The notes under the pieces: model-generated
Told to the model about the DNA's origin: nothing
The model's database searches: none
Seen by the model: only the letters and a program-made list of their open reading frames with translations
Program-made: the position numbers and the translations under genes
Part shown: positions 1-5,468 of the stretch, in pieces
Position numbering within the stretch: position 1 is the stretch's first letter
Layout of the letters: every line of letters begins with the position of its first letter
From: Planctomycetota bacterium
Lineage (GTDB): Bacteria; Planctomycetota; GCA-002687715; DRQF01
DNA length: 6,009 bases
NCBI GenBank assembly: GCA_024275615.1
Contig: JAJRYU010000057.1
Span: 1 to 6,009, forward strand
Direction: 5' to 3'

Positions 1-1
1 C

Positions 2-40
2 CTCTATGACGTGGCCAGCGGTGAAGTTGAGTTTCTTTGA
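2..40 (+). CDS. C-terminal tail of an upstream gene (partial)
   Basis: One frame is open from the left edge and reads LYDVASGEVEFL before a TGA at 38-40. The composition looks like a real protein end: a beta-strand-like YDVASGEVEF segment. Some beta-class carbonic anhydrases finish with a similar YD-x-x-(T/S)-G-x-V strand, but twelve residues cannot settle a family. The other two + frames stop at once (TGA at 7-9) or read a less protein-like stretch to 83. Its orientation matches the two-component operon downstream, with about 180 bases between, so it may be a separate unit. The call rests on frame and composition alone. Confidence 0.4.
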   Translation, partial: LYDVASGEVEFL

Positions 41-94
41 GCTCGAATCTCCTTTCGCTGCCCGCGGGCGACAGGGGATTTAGTCAAAAAGTCG

Positions 95-200
95 AAGATT
101 CGAATGTTGCGGTCGCACAGCTTTCTCTTGATTTCACGCCGAATTTACCTGATCGTCATAATGGGCGACGAGAATCGACTCAGTGTCTAAGATTCGAATG
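95..200. repeat. 12-bp direct repeat pair in the response-regulator leader
   Basis: AAGATTCGAATG occurs exactly at 95-106 and again at 189-200, 94 bp apart start to start, close to nine helical turns. Each copy contains the 8-bp palindrome ATTCGAAT. The second copy ends 17 bases before the response-regulator ATG, downstream of the possible promoter. Paired identical sites on one helix face could bind a regulator, possibly the encoded response regulator itself. The spacing is unlike the tandem 11-bp Pho box of Escherichia coli, so this is not a recognised Pho box. The repeat is seen directly; its role is inferred. Confidence 0.4.
133..162 (+). promoter_or_regulatory. possible sigma-70-like promoter of the two-component operon
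   Basis: CATAAT at 157-162 matches five of six bases of the -10 consensus. TTCACG at 133-138 matches four of six -35 bases, at an 18-bp spacing. Transcription would start near 169, leaving a leader of about 50 bases that contains the second copy of the AAGATTCGAATG repeat. A TTGATT at 128-133 is a better -35 word but sits 23 bp away, which is too far. The call is based on consensus words only. Confidence 0.28.
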
Positions 201-217
201 CCGTTCGAGATGAAATC

Positions 218-919
218 ATGGCTAAGAAAACTGTTCTCGTCGTCGAAGACGAAATCGATATCCTTGAGATCCTGGTGTACAACCTCGAGGCTGAAGGATA
301 CCGGTGCTACAAGGCGCTTGATGGCGAAGGTGGGCTTGCCCTGGCCCGTGAAAAGAACCCCGACCTCATCCTGTTGGATTTGATGCTGCCTGGATTGTCG
401 GGAACTGAGATCTGTGGCCGCCTGCGTCAGGATGCATTGACAAGAGACATTCCCATTATCATGGTCACCGCCAAGAGCGAAGAATCGGACGCCGTGGTTG
501 GGCTTGGGCTGGGTGCCGACGACTATGTGACAAAGCCGTTTAGGCCGAAGGAGTTGATGGCCCGGGTCGCGGCGGTCATCCGTCGAGGTGCGAATCGTTC
601 GGCATCGCAAACAGACCGGATTGAGGTCAATGGTGTCATTATCGATCCGATGCGTCACGAAATCTGCATGGGTAATCACGTTCTCGAACTGACCGCATCG
701 GAATTTCGCATCGTCCAGCTTCTTGCTTCCCAGCCAGGTCGCGTGTTTACTCGAGAACAAATCTCCGCCAAAGCTCTTGGGCAGCCCATGCTGCCTTCGG
801 ATCGAAATGTTGATGTTCACGTCAAGACCATCCGCAAGAAGTTTGAGGAGTTTCGCTATTTGATCGAGACTGTTCGTGGCGTTGGTTATCGCTTTACCGA
901 TCGTAAGGCGATCGAATGA
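218..919 (+). CDS. phoB: PhoB-like response regulator (OmpR/PhoB family)
   Basis: This is a 233-residue DNA-binding response regulator, close in length to E. coli PhoB (229). The receiver domain covers residues 5-123. It has acidic-pocket residues E10 and D11 (VVEDE), phospho-acceptor D54 (LLDLMLPG), conserved T84 (MVTA) and K106 (TKPF). An effector domain at about 136-227 has the winged-helix signature: LTASEFRIVQLL, then RNVDVHVKTIRKKF as recognition helix region, and a wing ending VRGVGYRF. All switch residues are intact. The ATG at 218 has a weak GAGA at 207-210 and puts the receiver's first strand directly after the start, as usual. The stop overlaps the kinase start by four bases, so the two are co-translated and surely partners. 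Phosphorylation at D54 should promote dimerisation and binding to direct-repeat operators. The family is certain. The phosphate role is inferred from overall similarity and pairing, and no pst or phoU gene is visible; another OmpR-family role is possible. Confidence 0.93.
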   Translation: MAKKTVLVVEDEIDILEILVYNLEAEGYRCYKALDGEGGLALAREKNPDLILLDLMLPGLSGTEICGRLRQDALTRDIPIIMVTAKSEESDAVVGLGLGADDYVTKPFRPKELMARVAAVIRRGANRSASQTDRIEVNGVIIDPMRHEICMGNHVLELTASEFRIVQLLASQPGRVFTREQISAKALGQPMLPSDRNVDVHVKTIRKKFEEFRYLIETVRGVGYRFTDRKAIE

Positions 920-2658
920 CAAGAAGGCGGGAATCCGTTTTTTATGCAACGCGCCAGGCTGTAGTGTTGATCTGCTGCCTTTGCCTCCTTGCCGTCGTCT
1001 GCGTGCTGGTTGTCGAATCGAGTGCCCTTGACGGGAAAAAGCGTGACGCGTTCGCGAGCATGGATCGCATCGCCACCCAGCTCATCTCGGACACGGATAC
1101 ACCTCCGAGGATCGACCCTGTTTCGTTGAAAAGGCTGAACCAGAGTTATTCGATTCACGGCCTAAAATTTGTCAATCTGAGTGGAGTGGGCCCGGCGGGG
1201 ATTCCGGTTGACTTGCAACAAGAAGAATACTCATCTGCCGCAAGGGTAGGGGAGGGTTGGCGGCGAGATTCAGGACATCCAGCGAAGATCCACCTGGTAC
1301 GAACCGTGGTGAGCAATGGCGTTCACTTGGGGTATTTGACAACGACCTTGTCGACGGACGCAATCGAAGAAGAACAAGGCGCCGTCAGACAGAGTATTGC
1401 CGTTGGCGGGGCTCTGGTCGCGCTCTTTGGTCTCATTGCCACTTTTTCTCTCGACAAGCGCCGGGCTGCATCAATCGAAGTCTTGCGTAGACACATCTCT
1501 GCTCTGGCCCGAGGTTCACATCAGCAGATTCCGCCGACAATGAAGACCTGGGAGCTTGCCGATTGCATGAATTCCCTTTCATCGATCGCCGAGGAGCTCA
1601 CTGAGAGGATTCAACGCAGCGCACAAAACAAGAAAGAGCTCACCACTATTCTTGCCAGCATGTCGGAAGGGCTCCTAGCGGTAGACCAAGAAGGGCAAGT
1701 CATCTTGGTCAATGATGCCGGGCGGAAAATCCTGAGCTTGGACGACAGGGCCAGCTTGCCAGCAACTCTTGCTGAAATTCCCGACGCGGCAGTTTTTCAA
1801 GACTTGATCCGACGGACAATGGAGGCTGGAGTGGCACTCGCTGAAGAGATTGATCTCAATGATTCCGGGCGCAATATCGCCGTTCAAATTGCGCCCTTGC
1901 GAGATGAAAATCGCGACGTTGGGGGTGCGGTTTGCCTTCTTTCCGATGTGACATCGGTGCGGCGCTTGGAGAACATGCGCCGTGAATTCGTTGCGAATGT
2001 CTCTCATGAATTGAAAACGCCTTTGACTGCCATTCAAGGGGCGGCCGAGACGATACACGGCGATGAAAGCATGCCGGCTGCCATCCGCGAGAAGTTCATT
2101 TCCCAGATTGTCAAGAATGCCAGACGGTTGGACTGTCTTATCAATGATGTCTTGGAGCTGTCGCGATTACAAAGCAGTGATGAGCACTTGAGCAAATCAA
2201 GGCAGAATCTGATCGCTTTGGCTCGCGAGTCAGTTGCTCAATTCAAGGAGACGGCATCGTTGAAAGGTGTCACCTTGAAAATTGAAGTGCCCGACGACGA
2301 GCTTTTTGTTGACGGTGATCTGCGGGCCCTTAAGAGTGTTGTCGACAACCTTGTTGTCAATGCCGTGAAATACACTCCGCGAGGGGGCCGTGTCCTTGTT
2401 CGTCTGAAGTCACTTTTGTCACAAGTGGTTTTGGAAGTGTCTGACACCGGAGAGGGGATCGCCTCCGAGCATCAGGCCCGTATTTTTGAACGATTCTATC
2501 GTGTCGATGCTGCTCGGTCTCGGGTAGAGGGGGGCACCGGCTTGGGTTTGGCCATTGTCAAGAACTGCGTCTTGGCCCACGACGGCCAAATTGAGGTTGA
2601 GAGCCAAGTCGGCGAGGGTTCCACCTTTCGGGTTAAATTGCCGCGCTCATCATTCTAA
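916..2658 (+). CDS. phoR: PhoR-like membrane sensor histidine kinase
   Basis: This 580-residue kinase is the likely phosphodonor of the regulator ahead of it. Residues 14-34 form a first membrane helix and about 158-178 a second, enclosing an extracytoplasmic region of about 120 residues. A HAMP-like or linker helix (180-235) and a PAS-like domain (about 241-350, with MSEGLLAVDQEGQVILVNDAG) follow. The HisKA segment has phospho-acceptor H364 in NVSHELKTPL. The ATP-binding domain shows the N box (DNLVVNAVKYTP, N478 and N482), G1 box DTGEGI (510-515), F box FERFYR (524-529) and G2 box GGTGLGLAI (539-547). All catalytic boxes are intact. The ATG at 916 lies within ATGA shared with the regulator stop, with TAAGG at 904-908 as a ribosome site. 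The order TM, large loop, TM, PAS, HisKA resembles Bacillus PhoR and WalK rather than E. coli PhoR, which lacks a large periplasmic loop. The ligand cannot be deduced from sequence. Confidence 0.92.
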   Translation: MTRRRESVFYATRQAVVLICCLCLLAVVCVLVVESSALDGKKRDAFASMDRIATQLISDTDTPPRIDPVSLKRLNQSYSIHGLKFVNLSGVGPAGIPVDLQQEEYSSAARVGEGWRRDSGHPAKIHLVRTVVSNGVHLGYLTTTLSTDAIEEEQGAVRQSIAVGGALVALFGLIATFSLDKRRAASIEVLRRHISALARGSHQQIPPTMKTWELADCMNSLSSIAEELTERIQRSAQNKKELTTILASMSEGLLAVDQEGQVILVNDAGRKILSLDDRASLPATLAEIPDAAVFQDLIRRTMEAGVALAEEIDLNDSGRNIAVQIAPLRDENRDVGGAVCLLSDVTSVRRLENMRREFVANVSHELKTPLTAIQGAAETIHGDESMPAAIREKFISQIVKNARRLDCLINDVLELSRLQSSDEHLSKSRQNLIALARESVAQFKETASLKGVTLKIEVPDDELFVDGDLRALKSVVDNLVVNAVKYTPRGGRVLVRLKSLLSQVVLEVSDTGEGIASEHQARIFERFYRVDAARSRVEGGTGLGLAIVKNCVLAHDGQIEVESQVGEGSTFRVKLPRSSF

Positions 2659-2693
2659 TCTGGCAAACTCCCCGCACACTCATCGTAAGAAAA

Positions 2694-2720
2694 ACGCGTC
2701 CCTCGTGATGAGGGACGCGT
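2694..2720. terminator. perfect 11-bp hairpin after the kinase gene
   Basis: ACGCGTCCCTC (2694-2704) pairs perfectly with GAGGGACGCGT (2710-2720) around a GTGAT loop, 35 bases after the kinase stop. The GC-rich stem should halt polymerase or protect the 3' end of the operon message. On the + strand no T run follows (GCATCGGTTACAGG). On the minus strand the stem is followed by TTTTCTTACG, the standard intrinsic-terminator form. No minus-strand gene that would need it is visible. It is most simply a terminator or 3' stabiliser for the operon, perhaps acting in both directions. Confidence 0.5.
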
Positions 2721-2832
2721 GCATCGGTTACAGGTTGTTTCGTTGGTCAGGGCTTTCTTGGACGACGCCTTAGACGATTGAAAGCCAGTCAAGATACGTT
2801 GATGGAGCGGATGATTGACAAATTATTGATGC

Positions 2833-2975
2833 CGTCCACCGACCTCCGAATTCCCCCTTCAAACCCGATTCGTTTTTGATCCAATGAGCTCCAGGTTTTG
2901 GGAAAACTGCGGCTCGCGGAACATGGAACTACATCTCAACTTCCGTACCATCCGAGCCGCGATGGCCCTTTTTTC
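2833..2975 (+). ncRNA. possible structured RNA ending in a T-tract hairpin
   Basis: This stretch lacks a convincing reading frame but is rich in paired segments. CA-GTTTT and AAAACTG (2892-2909, one G bulged) form a hairpin with a GGG loop. GCGGCTCG (2909-2916) pairs with CGAGCCGC (2953-2960), and inside it CGGAA (2917-2921) pairs with TTCCG (2941-2945). An alternative short hairpin, CCATC (2948-2952) with GATGG (2961-2965), shares bases with the first stem and is followed by CCC and six T (2969-2974), like an intrinsic terminator. A possible promoter lies just upstream: TTGATG (2799-2804), 16 bp, AATTAT (2821-2826). A perfect TTGACA (2815-2820) is also present but has no good -10. The RNA could be independent or a leader with two alternative folds. 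It matches no RNA class I know. The ends are estimates. Confidence 0.28.
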
Positions 2976-3087
2976 TTTGTACGAAGAAAAACTCTCGTAA
3001 CTTCTGCCATTTATGACGGTTAGGGAGTCAGATGTTGGAACGAATGTGGGGCGCAACAGTCAGGTCGCGCGAGTGTGTTCTTTACGA

Positions 3088-3107
3088 GTGTCCTCGATTG
3101 AGGACAC
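3088..3107. promoter_or_regulatory. 20-bp perfect dyad upstream of the coiled-coil protein gene
   Basis: GTGTCCTC (3088-3095) and GAGGACAC (3100-3107) are perfect inverted repeats around GATT, ending 64 bases before the start at 3172. No T run follows on either strand, so it is not a normal terminator. CGAGTGT, which overlaps the left arm, also occurs 15 bp earlier (3070-3076 and 3085-3091). A repressor or activator operator, or a hairpin in the message leader, would both fit. I could not identify a clear -35/-10 pair nearby to tell which. Confidence 0.4.
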
Positions 3108-3160
3108 GAAGGCGGATTTGCTGTCCCCATTCGAGTACGTTTGTTGGATTTCTTGAGTGT

Positions 3161-3166
3161 GGAGAA
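3161..3166 (+). promoter_or_regulatory. ribosome binding site deciding the start at 3172
   Basis: GGAGAA is a clear Shine-Dalgarno sequence, with GGAG ending seven bases before the ATG at 3172. It lies inside the reading frame of the alternative GTG start at 3157 and so argues for the later start. Confidence 0.7.
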
Positions 3167-3171
3167 TCGAT

Positions 3172-3969
3172 ATGAAGCCAACTCTTTTGGTCTTGGTTTG
3201 TGTCGTAACGGCAAGTCTTACCGGAGCAGGGACGGCGTTTCTTCTTCTCGAAAGTGAGGCTAACTCGGATTCGATCCAGGAGAACCAGGATCTTGCTCAA
3301 ACCCTGATGAACGCCCAAGAACGCATTGACTTCCTTGAAGGCAGGATAGAGCGCATGGCTGCATCTCGCCGTGCGGCACCCTCGGTTGATGTCGAAGCAC
3401 TGAGGGCACTTGACAACAACTTGCGGGTGCAAATCGATGCCCTGCGCTCTGATGTAGCCACACTGAAGGCCAGTGGTGTCGGTGGCCTGAATCCTGCGGA
3501 GCTCTTGGCCACGAAGAAGGGTGACCAAAGGCTTGATGCTGCCATGGGGCGCTATCTTGACCAAGCTATGGCCAAGCGTGATGCAGACCGCAAGAAAGCT
3601 GAGCGCAATCGTTTTGCCCCGTTTCTGAAGATGCGCATGGAGAAAGACCTCAAGAAACGGATGAAGAAGCTCCAACTTCGCCCTGACCAGGAAGAGCGTT
3701 TTGAGGAATCCGTTCGTAAGTCCATGGATACCGTGATGCCGGCTCTTGGTGTCGTCATGGATCCCAGCGCCAAGAAGGAAGAGAAAATTCAGGCGTTTGG
3801 TCGGATCGATGATGCCATGAAAGCAGTTGACAATGATGCTCAAGGTTACATGGATACTCAGCAGTACTCAACGTTTACCAAGCAACAGGAAAAGCAAGCT
3901 CAGCAGATGGAACAGATGCGCACCATGTTTGGCGGGCAAAACAATGTCGGCACTAATAGCGGCAACTGA
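3172..3969 (+). CDS. membrane-anchored coiled-coil protein of unknown function
   Basis: A 265-residue protein I do not recognise. Residues 4-26 are hydrophobic after one lysine (MKPTLLVLVCVV), a signal anchor or signal peptide with no clear cleavage site, so most of the chain should lie outside the cytoplasm. Residues about 33-100 have heptad-like spacing (QTLMNAQERIDFLEGRIERM, then VQIDALRSDVATLKA) and should form a coiled coil. A very basic, helical part follows (about 132-168, FLKMRMEKDLKKRMKK). LRPDQ (169-173) begins a helix with EERFEESVRKSMDTV, and a second QQ-containing segment, MDTQQYSTFTKQQEK, lies near 227-241. This double arrangement faintly recalls Spy/CpxP-type LTXXQ periplasmic proteins, but that is inference. 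The tail is rich in Q, M, N and G. The ATG at 3172 is chosen over an in-frame GTG at 3157 because GGAGAA (3161-3166) lies just ahead of it and the hydrophobic segment then starts at the N-terminus. It stands alone, well separated from the kinase gene. Confidence 0.85.
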   Translation: MKPTLLVLVCVVTASLTGAGTAFLLLESEANSDSIQENQDLAQTLMNAQERIDFLEGRIERMAASRRAAPSVDVEALRALDNNLRVQIDALRSDVATLKASGVGGLNPAELLATKKGDQRLDAAMGRYLDQAMAKRDADRKKAERNRFAPFLKMRMEKDLKKRMKKLQLRPDQEERFEESVRKSMDTVMPALGVVMDPSAKKEEKIQAFGRIDDAMKAVDNDAQGYMDTQQYSTFTKQQEKQAQQMEQMRTMFGGQNNVGTNSGN

Positions 3970-3992
3970 TAGTCTTCCTTGCCCTTCAATTC

Positions 3993-4029
3993 AAAAAAAC
4001 AAAGCCACGACCCAAAAGTCGAGGCTTTG
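3993..4029 (-). terminator. intrinsic terminator between convergent genes
   Basis: CAAAGCC (4000-4006) pairs with GGCTTTG (4023-4029). After an A/A mismatch, CGAC (4008-4011) pairs with GTCG (4018-4021) around a CCAAAA loop. Read on the minus strand the stem is followed directly by seven T (complement of 3993-3999), a textbook intrinsic terminator for the small basic-protein gene, whose stop lies about 100 bases upstream. On the + strand the stem is followed by ATCTTTTGATC, a weaker T-rich tail, so it may also end the coiled-coil protein message. This explains the otherwise empty 3970-4131 gap. Confidence 0.8.
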
Positions 4030-4131
4030 ATCTTTTGATCTGGAAAACCCTGCGCGGCCACCAAACCAACGTACTGAGAGAGTGCGTTTCTTTTTGCCAA
4101 TGAGTTCAACGGATTGCACCCTGAAAAAGGG

Positions 4132-4566
4132 TCATCGGTTTCTTCTTTTCTTCGACTTTTTCTTCGCTCCACGGCCGATCTTCTGCAGTGTGTTGGCATA
4201 CATATAGTGGGTAAACTTGCCTTCGCGATTGCGACGTCTGCGCACGCGTCCTTTTACCAAGACTTTGCCCTTACTCGACTTCAGTAGTTTGCGACGGGTT
4301 TGGATCCAATATGGGTTTTGGTGGTCAAACTCGACTCGGAGCCCCTTATACTGCAATCGAAATCGTCGGCCTTTGGATTTCGATTTTACCGGAAAGACGG
4401 TGGCGGGAATGAGGAATGACACGTTGCGGCCGGACTCGCTTAGCCCCTTGGTCTTCAGGAAACGGCTGAGTCTCGCGCCAGAGAGCCTCTGATAGCTCCC
4501 GGAGACTTGCGCGGGCAAGAGTGTTGAGCTGAACAAGAGCGCAGCAATCAAGATATTTTTCGTCAT
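4132..4566 (-). CDS. small secreted, strongly basic protein of unknown function
   Basis: A 144-residue protein with no family I can name. The first 20 residues are a good signal peptide: MTKN, a hydrophobic core ILIAALLFSSTLL, then LPA-Q, giving a likely cut after A19. The mature chain is dominated by K and R: KSKSKGRRFR (61-70), GRVRRRRNR (106-114) and a C-terminal tail, GRGAKKKSKKRRNR (131-144). Between these are beta-like stretches (RLQYKGLRVEF at 70-80, KVLVKGRV and YMYANTLQKI at 101-130) that could form a small beta-barrel, perhaps OB-like, which is only an impression. The start at 4564-4566 is preceded on its strand by TGAGGA six bases upstream. Another ATG four bases earlier (4568-4570) is in a different frame and gives no signal peptide. 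The basic patches suggest binding to an anionic partner such as nucleic acid, lipopolysaccharide or phosphate-rich polymer, as inference only. Confidence 0.72.
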   Translation of the reverse strand: MTKNILIAALLFSSTLLPAQVSGSYQRLSGARLSRFLKTKGLSESGRNVSFLIPATVFPVKSKSKGRRFRLQYKGLRVEFDHQNPYWIQTRRKLLKSSKGKVLVKGRVRRRRNREGKFTHYMYANTLQKIGRGAKKKSKKRRNR

Positions 4567-4631
4567 TCATTTTCCTCACGGGAGAATGTCCGTATCCGTT
4601 TTCTTGGACGTTCATCTTGGGATCTTCGGAC

Positions 4632-4647
4632 CGAGAAATGTTTCTCG
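4632..4647. promoter_or_regulatory. dyad in the leader of the small basic-protein gene
   Basis: CGAGAAA (4632-4638) and TTTCTCG (4641-4647) are perfect inverted repeats with a two-base centre, about 65 bases upstream of the minus-strand start at 4566. No T run follows, so it is not a terminator. It may be an operator or a leader hairpin. I found no convincing promoter words near it. The rest of the 4571-4728 gap holds only a 5-bp TGCGC/GCGCA hairpin (4690-4710) that might weakly end the endonuclease message. Confidence 0.3.
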
Positions 4648-4728
4648 ACAGAGAAGAAAAAGAGAAGGAGAAAGGACGGACCGACGTGCTGCGCTCGCGT
4701 TTGTTGCGCAAGACCTTAGTTGCGGATG

Positions 4729-5385
4729 CTAAGCGCTATTCCCCGGGCAATGCTCAAGAAGAAAGCACGCGTCGCATTTTGGGCGTCGAGCGATGCAAGT
4801 CCTGCGGCCGTGAAGAATGAGCTGATGGGCAAATTTGATCCATCTTTTCTTAGGCAGAAGCGCCATCAAGTCTTTTTCAATTCGTTTGGGGTCTTGTGAC
4901 TTGGTCAACGAGAGTAGGTTGCTCAGGCGATTGACGTGTGTATCTACGACGACGCCTTCGGCGATGCCAAAACACTCCCCCAAGACAACGTTCGCAGTCT
5001 TGCGTGCCACTCCGGGCAGGCTCAAGAGGTCTTCCATGTTGGCAGGGACATTGCCACCGAAAGACTCAACAAGGCGCTTAGATGTGGCGATGATGTTCTT
5101 CGCCTTGTTGCGAAAGAACCCAGTGCTCTTGACCAAAGCTTCGACTTGGGCTTGAGTGGCTTTGGCCATGGCGGGAGGATCCGGAAACGCTGCAAATAAG
5201 GGCGGCGTTACGATGTTGACTCTGACGTCGGTGCATTGCGCCGAGAGGATGACGGCGACCAGTAGCTGATACGTCCCCTGGTAATCCAACTCACATTTTG
5301 GATCCGGGAAATGACGATTGAGTCGGCGCAGGACTGATGAAATGCGTTTTTTTTCGGCTTCGGCAGATTCAGCGCGGGTTGGCAT
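4729..5385 (-). CDS. nth: endonuclease III, DNA glycosylase/AP lyase
   Basis: A 218-residue base-excision repair enzyme of normal family length (E. coli Nth is 211). It removes oxidised pyrimidines and cleaves the strand at abasic sites. Numbering from the ATG: LLVAVILSAQCTD (about 41-53) is the conserved N-terminal helix with Q50. The helix-hairpin-helix LPGVARKTANVVL (123-135) carries catalytic lysine K129. VVVDTHVNR carries the catalytic aspartate D148. The C-terminal iron-sulfur loop is complete, C197-x6-C204-x2-C207-x5-C213. Every key residue is present, so it should be active. Starts are ATG at 5385 or in-frame TTG at 5418. I prefer ATG: the TTG lies four bases from a long hairpin, leaving no room for a ribosome site, and the family homology begins after the ATG. 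Neither start has a clear Shine-Dalgarno. It follows ccsA on the same strand, but the hairpin between suggests partly separate transcription. The pairing with ccsA has no obvious functional meaning. Confidence 0.95.
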   Translation of the reverse strand: MPTRAESAEAEKKRISSVLRRLNRHFPDPKCELDYQGTYQLLVAVILSAQCTDVRVNIVTPPLFAAFPDPPAMAKATQAQVEALVKSTGFFRNKAKNIIATSKRLVESFGGNVPANMEDLLSLPGVARKTANVVLGECFGIAEGVVVDTHVNRLSNLLSLTKSQDPKRIEKDLMALLPKKRWIKFAHQLILHGRRTCIARRPKCDACFLLEHCPGNSA

Positions 5386-5409
5386 GGTGGTAAGGGGGCG
5401 CTTTCTTGG

Positions 5410-5456
5410 GGCAATCAAATAGGCTCAAAGGCGACGGTTGTCCGCGCCATTGAGCC
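5410..5456 (-). terminator. hairpin between ccsA and nth, probable terminator or attenuator
   Basis: GGCTCAA (5422-5428) pairs with TTGAGCC (5450-5456). An A/A mismatch follows, then GGCG (5430-5433) with CGCC (5445-5448), a bulged A, then CGG with CCG around a TTGT loop: 14 base pairs in all. It starts 12 bases after the ccsA stop. On the minus strand it is followed by TATTTGATTG, a broken T-rich tail, so termination may be partial, letting some transcripts continue into nth. Its position excludes a normal ribosome site for the TTG at 5418. Confidence 0.55.
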
Positions 5457-5468
5457 CTGGGTTAGATT

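Noticed and set aside
134..949. Long open frame of 271 codons on the minus strand
   Set aside because: It lies fully antisense to the response regulator, whose switch and DNA-binding residues are all intact. The antisense product has no recognisable motif.
2815..2843. Perfect -35 word TTGACA at 2815-2820 as a promoter
   Set aside because: No acceptable -10 word lies 16 to 18 bases downstream (the sequence there is around CACCGACC), so the weaker TTGATG/AATTAT pair is preferred.
2833..2975. 6S RNA, suggested by the AAAACTGCGGC stretch
   Set aside because: The short match to E. coli 6S is not backed by the required closing stem between 5' and 3' ends or by a central bubble.
2859..3056. Minus-strand open frame of 65 codons in the gene-poor gap
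   Set aside because: It starts with TTG, has no clear ribosome site or recognised motif, and covers the paired arms of the hairpins.
3157..3171. In-frame GTG start for the coiled-coil protein
   Set aside because: It would put the Shine-Dalgarno GGAGAA inside the coding sequence and add charged residues ahead of the hydrophobic segment.
3082..3843. Long minus-strand open frame of 253 codons opposite the coiled-coil gene
   Set aside because: The + frame has a good ribosome site, an N-terminal hydrophobic segment and heptad-like patterning. The minus frame has a cysteine/histidine-rich composition typical of antisense translation.
4117..4133. ACCC/GGGT hairpin at the stop of the small basic gene
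   Set aside because: Only four base pairs with no T run after it; the terminator at 3993-4029 is far better.
4346..4711. Overlapping minus-strand frame through the start of the small basic gene
   Set aside because: It lacks a signal peptide or domain and overlaps the better-supported signal-peptide frame.
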